In this document: positions 9,352 through 16,865 of the stretch, in pieces | Layout of the letters: every line of letters starts with the position of its first letter | Position numbering within the stretch: the first letter of the stretch is position 1 | Assembly: GCF_029937855.1 (NCBI RefSeq) | Contig: NZ_JAPYPC010000031.1 | Location: 1 to 43,426, forward strand | Source: Christiangramia sp. | Lineage (GTDB): Bacteria > Bacteroidota > Bacteroidia > Flavobacteriales > Flavobacteriaceae | DNA: 43,426 nucleotides | Direction of reading: 5' to 3' | The notes under the pieces: generated by a model | The model's database searches: none | Seen by the model: only the letters and a program-made list of their open reading frames with translations | Told to the model about the DNA's origin: nothing | Made by a program: the position numbers and the translations under genes

Positions 9352-11094
9352 ATGAAAAATTTTAAATATATTATTACAGGACTATTGCTTTCGAGTTTAT
9401 TTATATCCTGTTCAGAAGATTTTCTAGAATACGAACCGGAAGGAGTTCTTTCCAACGAAAATGTAGCTACTGCTGAAAATGCTGAATCTCTCGTGATTGC
9501 GGCTTATGCAGGCATTGCAAATGACGATATGATAGGCCCGTTAACAAATATGTGGGTGTATGGAAGCGTTCGCTCTGATGATTCTTATAAAGGCGGCGGA
9601 GGTCGTGGCGATGTTGGTGAAGTAGACAGATATGAACAGTATTATTTAACAGTTCCAGATCAAGGAGAATTTATGGCTCCAAGAACATGGACTAACTATT
9701 ATAAGGCAATTTCAAGAATCAATTTTGCCTTAAGGGTTATCAATGATATTCCTGATGAAGAATATGATCTTAAAACTACCAGACAGGCAGAATTAATGTT
9801 TTTAAGGGCTCACTGTCACTTTATGCTTAAAAGAATCTTTAAAAAAATACCCTATATCACTGAGAACCTAACACAGGACGAGGTTGCAGATACAGGGAAC
9901 GACCTTCCGAACCAGGAATTATGGGACATGATCGCTATAGATTTTCTTTTCGCTTATAATAATTTGCCTCAGTCTCAGTCTGAAGTAGGAAGAGCTAATA
10001 GGAATGCTGCTGCTGCTTATCTTGCTAAAACGAGACTCTATCAGGCATATGAACAGAATGAAAATCATCAGGTAGTGAATATAAATACTGCTATGCTTCA
10101 AGAAGTGATTGATTATGCGAATGAGGTTACTGGTAGCCTCGAACCTGATTACGGTAATAATTTTCTAGTAGAATTTGAGAACGGACCAGAATCGATTTGG
10201 GCAGCTCAATTTTCTATTGATGACGGTACCAGAGTTGGAAGAGTAAGTTTCGTTACAGGATTAAATTCTCCTCATGGAACAGGGCTTTATGGATGTTGCG
10301 GATTTCATCTAGCCAGCCAAAATATGGTAAATGCATTTAAAACGGACGCTAATGGATTACCTCTTTTAGATTCCTTTAATGATTCAGATATTTTGAATAA
10401 TGTTCAGGAAGATGGAACAGTATCTGTTCCGTCTAGTCTAACGGTGGATCCAAGATTAGATCATACTGTGGGAGTTCCTGGTAGACCTTTTAAATATAGA
10501 AATACGGTGAATGAACAGGGAGATATGATCTACAAATTTAGTTGGGCCAGAGATCCCGGCGTGTATGGATTTTTCGGCAATATGAAAGAACAACAAGCTC
10601 CCGATTGTTCCTGTTATGTGAAGGAAGGGCCTTTTGTAGGTACCTCGCGAAACGTCATCTTTATTCGGTATGCAGATGTTCTACTGTTTAAGGCAGAGGC
10701 ACTTATTCAGTTAGACCGCTATGATGAGGCTTTACCTTTAATTAATGAAGTGAGAACAAGAGCAGCAGCAAGTACCCAGAAGCCTGTAGATGCGGGAGCT
10801 TCGGATATCTATAATGTAGGACTATATGATTCTTTTCCAAGTAAAGAAGTTGCCTGGAAAGCACTTAAATTTGAGAGAAGACTTGAATTTGGAATGGAAG
10901 GTCCAAGATTTTTCGATCTTGTGAGATGGGGTGAAGCTGAGGAAACCCTGAACGCTTATCTTGAAGAAGAAAAAACAAAAAGAGATTTTTTAGCCAATGC
11001 GGTTTTTACTGCTGGTAGGGATGAGTATTATCCCATTCCACAACGTGAGATCGATTTTACCGGGGGACTGTATGTTCAAAATCCTGGATATTAA
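9352..11094 (+). CDS. SusD/RagB-type surface glycan-binding lipoprotein
   Basis: Partner lid of the SusC transporter, binding fructan at the cell surface. The signal peptide has lipobox LFISC with Cys20, followed by acidic SEDFLEYEPEG, which fits a surface-export signal. The N-terminal SusD-like region carries the tetratricopeptide-like helices (about 70-240) and the C-terminal RagB/SusD region ends with FERRLEFGMEGPRFFDLVRWGEAE and the PIPQREID stretch typical of the family. Two cysteine clusters, GCCGF and DCSCY, might form disulfides. At 580 residues it is normal length. A terminator hairpin begins 25 bases after the stop codon. Confidence 0.96.
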   Translation: MKNFKYIITGLLLSSLFISCSEDFLEYEPEGVLSNENVATAENAESLVIAAYAGIANDDMIGPLTNMWVYGSVRSDDSYKGGGGRGDVGEVDRYEQYYLTVPDQGEFMAPRTWTNYYKAISRINFALRVINDIPDEEYDLKTTRQAELMFLRAHCHFMLKRIFKKIPYITENLTQDEVADTGNDLPNQELWDMIAIDFLFAYNNLPQSQSEVGRANRNAAAAYLAKTRLYQAYEQNENHQVVNINTAMLQEVIDYANEVTGSLEPDYGNNFLVEFENGPESIWAAQFSIDDGTRVGRVSFVTGLNSPHGTGLYGCCGFHLASQNMVNAFKTDANGLPLLDSFNDSDILNNVQEDGTVSVPSSLTVDPRLDHTVGVPGRPFKYRNTVNEQGDMIYKFSWARDPGVYGFFGNMKEQQAPDCSCYVKEGPFVGTSRNVIFIRYADVLLFKAEALIQLDRYDEALPLINEVRTRAAASTQKPVDAGASDIYNVGLYDSFPSKEVAWKALKFERRLEFGMEGPRFFDLVRWGEAEETLNAYLEEEKTKRDFLANAVFTAGRDEYYPIPQREIDFTGGLYVQNPGY

Positions 11095-11118
11095 TTTAAT
11101 TTTTTTGATTTAGTCTTT

Positions 11119-11147
11119 AAAAACACGGGGTTCATCCTCGTGTTTTT
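11119..11147 (+). terminator. Rho-independent terminator after susD
   Basis: A 12-bp stem (AAAAACACGGGG against CCTCGTGTTTTT read across the loop TTCAT, with one G.U pair) is followed by a T-rich tail. It separates the SusC/SusD operon from the fructokinase 43 bases downstream, so the kinase is probably on its own promoter or on read-through transcript. Confidence 0.8.
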
Positions 11148-11189
11148 TATTAAAAAAATATTATCTCGCTTTATAATCCTAATACAAAA

Positions 11190-12086
11190 ATGATGACAAG
11201 AAAATTAAAAGCAGTATGTTTTGGAGAGATACTGTATGATGTCTTCCCTGATAAAGAGAGAATTGGTGGTGCACCATTAAATGTAGCCAGCAGACTGAGC
11301 AGTATGGGAGTATCTACAGAGATGATTAGTAAGATTGGTGCTGATGTGGAAGGAAATCAATTGCTATATTATCTTAACTCACGAAATATAAAAACTGGGA
11401 ACATTCTTAAAGATGAAAAGTACAAAACCGGAATGGTAAATGTTAGCCTTTCAGCCAATGGTTCTGCTACTTATGAAATTAAGTATCCTTCAGCCTGGGA
11501 TAAAATTGATGTTACCCAATCCATGATTAATTCAGTTGAGCAGTCTGATGCATTTATATTTGGTAGTTTGATTGGCCGAGATGAAGTAAGCAGAAAGGCC
11601 CTCTTTAAACTTATACCACAAGCCAAATACAGGATACTGGACTTTAACCTACGTTCGCCGCATTATTCAAAGGAGCTACTAAAAGACCTAATGCAGCATT
11701 CTGAATTTATAAAGTTCAATGACGAAGAGCTTTTTGAAATTGCCGGTATACTGGGTTCCAAATATAACTCCTTAGAACAAAATCTGCTTTTTATTGCGGA
11801 TAATTCTAATGCAAAATCTATTTGCGTGACAAAAGGTAGACATGGTGCTGTGCTCCTGCACGACAAAACACTTTATTATAACTCCGGTTATAAGATAGCA
11901 GTAAAAGACACTGTTGGCGCAGGAGATTCATTTCTTGCTACATTGATTGCAAAACTTATGAAGGGAGTATTACCTCAATCAGCATTGGATCAGGCTTGCG
12001 CCATGGGTGCTTTAGTAGCTGGGAATATAGGTGCCAATCCTGATATTTCTGAAGAGACTTTAGAGCGGTTTATACATCCAAAATAA
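11190..12086 (+). CDS. PfkB-family carbohydrate kinase, predicted fructokinase
   Basis: Phosphorylates fructose in the cytoplasm, the last step of the locus. PfkB signatures are intact: IGGAPLNVA near the N terminus (about 26-34) and the C-terminal DTVGAGDSF with catalytic base Asp246 in GAGD, the anion-hole motif. At 298 residues it has family-typical length. The first two codons are both ATG, so the start may be 11190 or 11193. It is the final gene before the second copy of the flanking repeat. PfkB proteins also include ribokinases and other sugar kinases; fructose is favoured by the GH32 and sugar porter upstream. Confidence 0.9.
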   Translation: MMTRKLKAVCFGEILYDVFPDKERIGGAPLNVASRLSSMGVSTEMISKIGADVEGNQLLYYLNSRNIKTGNILKDEKYKTGMVNVSLSANGSATYEIKYPSAWDKIDVTQSMINSVEQSDAFIFGSLIGRDEVSRKALFKLIPQAKYRILDFNLRSPHYSKELLKDLMQHSEFIKFNDEELFEIAGILGSKYNSLEQNLLFIADNSNAKSICVTKGRHGAVLLHDKTLYYNSGYKIAVKDTVGAGDSFLATLIAKLMKGVLPQSALDQACAMGALVAGNIGANPDISEETLERFIHPK

Positions 12087-12383
12087 ATAATTTTGAATTT
12101 TCCACAACGTCATTTTTAATATAAAAAAAATTAGGTTTAATTACCATTTTTAAACTTAAACCTTCTACAAATTTTCCCATTTCTCCCATAACTAACCTTG
12201 CGCGTGGTTCCTGTGCTGTTTTTATAGTGTACGGGAAGTTAAGCGTAAAGTAAAAATAGCATAGGGCGCATAACACTTATGCGACAAAATTTACTGTAAT
12301 AAATTACCATTTTATAGGGATTTCCAAAGCATTTACTGTAATAATTAGGATAATTTGCGACAAGGAAATTGTCATGACAAATG
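12087..12383. other. Non-coding junction between fructan locus and mobilizable element
   Basis: This 297-base stretch has no convincing gene. It holds repeat copy 2 at 12197-12270. Two nested direct repeats follow: TGCGACAA at 12280-12287 and 12356-12363, and ATTTACTGTAATAA at 12289-12302 and 12331-12344. A palindrome TTGTCATGACAA lies at 12369-12380. No copy of the tRNA-Leu 3' end was found here. Confidence 0.6.
12197..12270. repeat. 74-bp hairpin repeat, copy 2 (right of fructan locus)
   Basis: Direct repeat of 4-77 in the same orientation. The mismatched pair C23/A66 of copy 1 becomes a C-G pair here (12216/12259), while G25-C64 becomes G.T (12218/12257), so the fold is kept. The outer TGCGC/GCGCA arms are identical. 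It lies between the fructokinase and the mobilization genes. Confidence 0.8.
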
Positions 12384-12830
12384 CTACTTATTTTCTTCCA
12401 GCCACTCGCTATATCCATTTTTGATTTCTGGATTTTCTGAAAGATAATTTTTAAAGAATTCACTTTCGGAATTCATCATTTGGTACATTTCAAATTTCTC
12501 TTCGGCTGCTTTTGTGGCGGATGATTTAAAATATCCCAATAAGCCTAACATTAATATTCCGAAAATACCGAATAGGAGGAGCATATAATTGGGCATCAGC
12601 CTGGCATTTTTTAATTTCTGATCAATGCCTTTCAGTATATCATCCTTCAACTGATCATTCTCTTCCTGCTTTTCCAGGAAAGCGTTCAGGTTCTTTTCCA
12701 ATGCCTCGGTGCTTATGGGAATACTCATTTGCTCAATTTCTCCGGAGAGTTTGCGCAGCTTTAAAATGGCCAGCTTAAAATCAGCCATCTCATCGGTCAT
12801 CAGCTCCATGATCTCATCTAGTTTTTTCAT
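12384..12830 (-). CDS. Small membrane protein of mobilization operon, function unknown
   Basis: A 148-residue protein, not recognised as a named family. An N-terminal charged, helical, probably coiled-coil part (about 1-70) is followed by one hydrophobic helix, LLLFGIFGILMLGLLGYF (about 80-100), and a charged cytoplasmic-looking tail ending SEWLEENK. It is the last gene of the minus-strand mobilization operon, 12 bases after the relaxase stop. Position and shape suggest an accessory to conjugative mobilization, perhaps linking the relaxosome to the membrane; this is inference. Confidence 0.7.
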   Translation of the reverse strand: MKKLDEIMELMTDEMADFKLAILKLRKLSGEIEQMSIPISTEALEKNLNAFLEKQEENDQLKDDILKGIDQKLKNARLMPNYMLLLFGIFGILMLGLLGYFKSSATKAAEEKFEMYQMMNSESEFFKNYLSENPEIKNGYSEWLEENK

Positions 12831-12842
12831 ATCTTATTTATT

Positions 12843-13709
12843 TTAAAATCCCATCCCGGTATCCAGCCCTCTTTTGATCACTTGTTTTATTAAGTCTTTG
12901 GCTATTTTACTAGCCATATTCGTACTAAGCTGTACCGTCTTATCCATCAGTTTTAAACCACTGGATATTTCTTTCATTCCAATACCTTTCGCATATTGGC
13001 TAATTTCTCCAATAATTTTTCCTCCAGTCATGGACCGGTGTACCTCACTCCCTTTTAAATTAGCTCCTTTGTATTCAAACCGAAAACCCTGTAGTTGATT
13101 TGATTTATTGATGGAAGGAATTACCTGTACATCACATGACTTCATTTTACTGATATATTCATCCAGTGATTTAGGCCGGGTTTCCATTACTTTATTATTG
13201 ATATGTCTAATGGCCAGTCGCTGCCAGTTCAATTCTTTTAGTTTTTCCTGTTGTACATCCCGAACCCTGGTAAGCCCTAGCTCCTTGGCTACATTGTCTG
13301 CTGCGATCTGACTTCGTTTTCCAATGAAACTATCATTATAAGCTTTTCCGTCAAAACCAATCCGGTTCACATATACATGCACATGGGTATGTGCCTTGTC
13401 CCGGTGAACAAAAGCAATGGCCTGCCTGTTCTTTAATTCCATTTCTTTGAGGAATCTGCTGGTGATCTCTTTAAGTTGCGCTTTGCTCATCTCCTGTCCA
13501 TCCTTAACGGTGGGACTTAATATAAAACTGAGGGTATTCTGGGTGCACCGCTCATTCTGTGACTGGATGATCTTAAATTCTTCTGTGATCTCTTTCGGGG
13601 TCTCTCCGGCCAGCTGGTCTTTATAAATCACTTCGGCCTCTTTTTCCTGGTTCCATCCATATTCTATAGAGGCACCGGTGCTAGCTATAGAATGTCCTTT
13701 CCCAATCAT
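12843..13709 (-). CDS. Relaxase / mobilization nuclease (MobA/VirD2-like)
   Basis: Nicks oriT and leads the single strand into a recipient, using a helper conjugation system. Relaxase features are an N-terminal GKGHS start with Tyr17 in SIEYGWN as a candidate nicking tyrosine, and the three-histidine metal motif HTHVHVYVNRI with His107, His109 and His111. It has 288 residues, short but typical of Bacteroidota mobilizable elements (often 300-430), and lacks a long C-terminal helicase or primase part. Its ATG overlaps the MobC stop by 4 bases, so the two are translationally coupled. The putative oriT lies just upstream of mobC. Confidence 0.9.
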   Translation of the reverse strand: MIGKGHSIASTGASIEYGWNQEKEAEVIYKDQLAGETPKEITEEFKIIQSQNERCTQNTLSFILSPTVKDGQEMSKAQLKEITSRFLKEMELKNRQAIAFVHRDKAHTHVHVYVNRIGFDGKAYNDSFIGKRSQIAADNVAKELGLTRVRDVQQEKLKELNWQRLAIRHINNKVMETRPKSLDEYISKMKSCDVQVIPSINKSNQLQGFRFEYKGANLKGSEVHRSMTGGKIIGEISQYAKGIGMKEISSGLKLMDKTVQLSTNMASKIAKDLIKQVIKRGLDTGMGF

Positions 13710-14002
13710 TTTTTGAAGCTTTTTAAATGGTTCCTGATTTCTTCAGCTAAATGCTGTACTTCCTTTGACAACTGGGGATTACTTTTTTTAAACATATTGC
13801 TGATCCGGCTAAAATTGTTTTTATACTGAACCAGTAGCTGATAGCATTCTAATTGCTCTGGGGTAATGCGTTCGACCATATTGATCTTAAAAGCAGTAGA
13901 ACGCAAATATTCAGAAAGGGAAATTCCCGCCCTGGCTGCTCTTTTTTTGAGTAGCTTTTTCTCGTAGATCGAGCAGCGTATCTGGATGTATTCCCGTTTC
14001 AT
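13706..14002 (-). CDS. MobC-like relaxosome accessory protein
   Basis: Small DNA-binding protein that helps the relaxase act at oriT. The 98 residues start with MKREYIQIRCSIYEKKLL and AARAGISLSEYLRSTAF, a ribbon-helix-helix pattern common in MobC/BmgB-like proteins. A helical C terminus follows. It overlaps the relaxase start by 4 bases and starts 34 bases from the oriT-like inverted repeat, the usual arrangement. Assignment rests on pattern and context. Confidence 0.82.
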   Translation of the reverse strand: MKREYIQIRCSIYEKKLLKKRAARAGISLSEYLRSTAFKINMVERITPEQLECYQLLVQYKNNFSRISNMFKKSNPQLSKEVQHLAEEIRNHLKSFKK

Positions 14003-14035
14003 TTTTAATATTTATTTTCTTTGCAACCTCCGGGC

Positions 14036-14076
14036 GCAAAGCAAGATTGTCATGACAATGACACATCTTGCTTTGC
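14036..14076. other. Putative origin of transfer (oriT)
   Basis: Perfect 12-bp inverted repeat: GCAAAGCAAGAT at 14036-14047 and ATCTTGCTTTGC at 14065-14076, with a 17-base spacer. A second perfect palindrome, ATTGTCATGACAAT at 14046-14059, overlaps the left arm and spacer. The structure sits in the 118-base gap between primase and mobC, where oriT is expected. There is no T-tract, so a terminator is unlikely. The nick site was not identified. Confidence 0.65.
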
Positions 14077-14120
14077 CTTCCAAAATGAAATCTCCCTTGT
14101 GGCATTTACTTTTTTTAAGG

Positions 14121-15017
14121 TTATTTTTTATTCAATTCTTTCATTACTATCTTAGTTGAAATCAGCTTTTCATTCAGGTCTTTATATCCCTGAAATAGCT
14201 CATTTCTATCTTTTGTGTTCTTATAATCCTGAAGTAGCTTTTTTCTATTTTTATTTCCAGGCAGATCATTGTCGAGGTACAGATCAACTTTCGTATAACT
14301 TTTAAAATGGGGAGTGACTTTTTGTAAAAAAGCTAAAGAGTTCAAAACAACGATATCTGAATTTATAAATTCACCGGGAAATAATTCAGCCAGGGATAAC
14401 AAATCAAACATGCCTTCCAAAAGAATCAAGCGATCTGAATGTGTCTTTAGATAGGTATAGGTTTTTGGTGAACTGGATCCTTTGAAATATCTATTCCGAA
14501 GTTCCCATCCCCCTTCGTTGTTTTGCAGACCCAAAGCGAAATACTCCTTCCCATTTAATCGATACCAGACTTCTTTACAATATTGTACTGCTATGTAGAT
14601 CGAAATTTTCCTGGAGCCTAAATATTGAATCAATCCCGGATGTTGTATTGGCTTCACTTCAAACACTAAAATTTTTGAAGCAGTCCTCTTTTTTAAAATG
14701 GGCTGCTGAAAAGAAAAAGAAAGCTGCTTATTGTTTAGAAATTCTAATGCTTGTTTTACCGAACACTTTTGTATTGCTACAATCAAATCCAGCACGTTTC
14801 CGCCCGTTCCTATTCCATGGTCATACCATCGGTTCAATTTTAGAGACACCTTGAAAGAGGCCTGCGTTTCTGACCGTAGGGGACTCAGAAACCAGGCTTC
14901 TTTTTCCGCTATCCTACTTGGAAAGTGCCCTAGTTTTGCGAGTGTTTTCACGATGCAAATACTACGGGCTCTTTCGCAGGTAAGTCCTGGTATGTTCCTT
15001 TTTTCTTTCATCAGCAT
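14121..15017 (-). CDS. TOPRIM-domain DNA primase of mobilizable element (PrmN1-like)
   Basis: Probably primes replication of the excised or transferred element. The N-terminal part (about 20-110) resembles the DnaG zinc-binding region in layout (LAKLGHFP, WFLSPLRSE, WYDHGIGTGGNVLDLI) but lacks the usual zinc cysteines and histidines. The C-terminal TOPRIM domain has EGMFD as the acidic motif and LDNDLPGNK as the DxD motif. The frame opens earlier with GTG at 15038, but ATG codons at 15017 and 15011 are more likely starts. The product is about 298 residues. NBU1 encodes a primase beside its relaxase in the same order. It reads away from the octamer cluster at 15071-15288. Confidence 0.85.
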   Translation of the reverse strand: MLMKEKRNIPGLTCERARSICIVKTLAKLGHFPSRIAEKEAWFLSPLRSETQASFKVSLKLNRWYDHGIGTGGNVLDLIVAIQKCSVKQALEFLNNKQLSFSFQQPILKKRTASKILVFEVKPIQHPGLIQYLGSRKISIYIAVQYCKEVWYRLNGKEYFALGLQNNEGGWELRNRYFKGSSSPKTYTYLKTHSDRLILLEGMFDLLSLAELFPGEFINSDIVVLNSLAFLQKVTPHFKSYTKVDLYLDNDLPGNKNRKKLLQDYKNTKDRNELFQGYKDLNEKLISTKIVMKELNKK

Positions 15018-15070
15018 ATTATTTGACTTAAAATGCACCTATATGAGTATTTTCTTGTTTTCTCAATTTT

Positions 15071-15288
15071 TGTCATCATTTTTATTTTTGATGCCACTTT
15101 GATGACAAAACGATGACAGTCTTAAGTCTTACTATTACTGGTCTAAGAAGATTCTGTCATCATTCATCAAAAAATGAAGAAATGATTAATCTTATTTTCT
15201 CAGCAGTATCCAAAAAAATGATGAAACGATGCCAACTGACGTAACCTCCCGAAAAACCAGGAGTTTCCGTGTCATCACTTTGTCATCA
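15071..15288. repeat. Cluster of TGTCATCA octamers, iteron-like
   Basis: Five exact copies of TGTCATCA or its complement TGATGACA occur at 15071-15078 (+), 15100-15107 (-), 15155-15162 (+), 15270-15277 (+) and 15281-15288 (+), with a 7/8 match at 15111-15118 (-). Two neighbouring pairs are spaced by 11 bp, about one helical turn. The cluster fills the non-coding gap between primase and helicase. It is a candidate replication origin or operator of the element. Confidence 0.7.
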
Positions 15289-15317
15289 ATTCATCATTCC
15301 ACTTCAATTTCTGTGAT

Positions 15318-16526
15318 TCAGTCCGAATGCTGATCTTCAAAATTATCCAGGATAAAATTTTTATTTATAGTGAAATAGCGTCCTTTGGTATTCGATAGGT
15401 TGGAGCTGCCATCCTCCCAAAGCGTAAACTTTTCATAACGGTTCGAGTTGGATATATTTTCAAGATTCCAGTCTTGCTTTAGAATTTTCCTAATCTGGGT
15501 CAAATCTGTCCTTAGCCTTGTTTTACTAAGTGCATTTAACGCGTCCATGGGGCATAAATTTATTTCCTTAAGATCATGCTCTTCCATGACCATTAGTAAA
15601 ATACTGGCCAACTCCTTCTCTACTCGGTTTCGGTTATTCTGAACCAGCTTGAATAGAGCTGGAGTTTCAATTTGTTTGGGGGTAAACCACATTCGGGTTT
15701 GATGTGTACTATGTAAAGAACGGTGCTGAAGGAAGTGTAAAAAAGCTGGGATCTCTTTTTCCAGGGCTTCTAAAAATCCGGTATTTTCCTTTTTAATCGA
15801 AGGAATCTTTAATACCCAGAACCGGGTTTCATGATGATCTATTTTTATGAAATTCTCTTCATTATTGCTACAAAGGATAAACTTCCCAAAAAATTCTACT
15901 TCCCGCTTGTCTTTGCCCTTAGCCTCCAGCTTGTTGAAATTTGTCGTGCTTAAATATTTGATACGCTCGGTCAGTTCTTCTTTATTGAATAAGACCTCGT
16001 CAATACAAATCAGTAATTTATTAGCCCAGTCAGCATTAAACTGACTGCTAAAACTGTCATTGGTAAGATAGGTCAGGTTATTTTCAAAGATCTGTTTCAG
16101 CCATTTTAAAAATGTACTTTTTCCGGTAGATCGCTCCCGGGATACCAAACACAAAATGGGAAGTATTTGAGTAGGTTTAGTAAATAATAATTGCAGGTAA
16201 TCTAATCCCAACTCATAATGATCCCCGAAAATATGTTCTATAAACTCCCGAGATTTGGGACAGCTTCCTTCCACAATCTGATGACTTAGGGGAGAATAAA
16301 TATTGTAAAAATTATGATAGGTAGATTGAAAGTTTAAATGGCTTGGAATACAGGTAAATCCATCAAATTTCGGAATGCTGGCCAGAAATGTTTTGCCGTG
16401 GTCCTGCCGAATGGTTTCAATGTTCCATGACACCAGAATTTCATTTCCATTCCCGTTAATAGTAGGAGCCTCTACAAGTTTAAAATATTGTGTGCCTACT
16501 CGTATATATTCAATCTCAGTCTTCAT
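15318..16526 (-). CDS. Primase-helicase family ATPase (DUF5906-like, SF3-type)
   Basis: Likely replicative helicase of the element. The 402-residue protein has a Walker A region SRERSTGKSTF (about 140-150), Walker B LLICIDEVL, and a following KFILCSNNEENFIKIDHHETRFW stretch with the sensor asparagines and arginine typical of SF3/DUF5906 helicases. The N-terminal 100 residues and the C-terminal helical part are not recognised. With the TOPRIM primase downstream and the octamer cluster between them it makes a plausible small replication module. Mobile elements in Bacteroidota often carry such a protein beside the integrase. Confidence 0.82.
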   Translation of the reverse strand: MKTEIEYIRVGTQYFKLVEAPTINGNGNEILVSWNIETIRQDHGKTFLASIPKFDGFTCIPSHLNFQSTYHNFYNIYSPLSHQIVEGSCPKSREFIEHIFGDHYELGLDYLQLLFTKPTQILPILCLVSRERSTGKSTFLKWLKQIFENNLTYLTNDSFSSQFNADWANKLLICIDEVLFNKEELTERIKYLSTTNFNKLEAKGKDKREVEFFGKFILCSNNEENFIKIDHHETRFWVLKIPSIKKENTGFLEALEKEIPAFLHFLQHRSLHSTHQTRMWFTPKQIETPALFKLVQNNRNRVEKELASILLMVMEEHDLKEINLCPMDALNALSKTRLRTDLTQIRKILKQDWNLENISNSNRYEKFTLWEDGSSNLSNTKGRYFTINKNFILDNFEDQHSD

Positions 16527-16865
16527 CTTAATCTGGATGTAAATCAGCTTAAAAACTTACTGACAAAACATCAATTAAATATACTGAAAATCGATTATAA
16601 TTACATATTATTCAGCAATAATATAATTTGACTGAGAATAGTGTAATTTGATGCGCTGAAATTTATTTTATGTAATTTCTGTGTAGCAAATTGTATCAAA
16701 TGATTGCTTTTGAAATTTGATGTTTTTTCAATAAAAATAAAAAAACAATAAAAAATGTCTAATCTGGAGGTAATTAACAATAGATATTAAATTACGCTGG
16801 CTATCCTATTTACCAAATATTATGTTTTTTGGTGATCATATTCACCAAATATTGATTTTTTACTT
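16527..16865. other. AT-rich gap between helicase and integrase with inverted and direct repeats
   Basis: This 339-base gap has no gene. TTGGTGA at 16829-16835 and TCACCAA at 16842-16848 form a perfect 7-bp dyad. ACCAAATATT occurs directly at 16812-16821 and 16844-16853. TGTAATTTGATGCG at 16642-16655 matches TGTAATTTGATACG at 18301-18314 on the other side of the integrase gene in 13 of 14 bases. These could be integrase arm sites or the helicase promoter region. Confidence 0.5.

Noticed and set aside
12070-12276. Minus-strand 68-codon open frame overlapping the fructokinase end and repeat copy 2
   Set aside because: It overlaps a clear gene and a structured repeat, has low-complexity composition and no recognisable motif.
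14036-14076. Terminator interpretation of the inverted repeat upstream of mobC
   Set aside because: No T-tract on either strand and the spacer holds its own palindrome, so oriT fits better.
15071-15288. CRISPR array
   Set aside because: The repeated unit is only 8 bases, occurs in both orientations and has irregular spacing.
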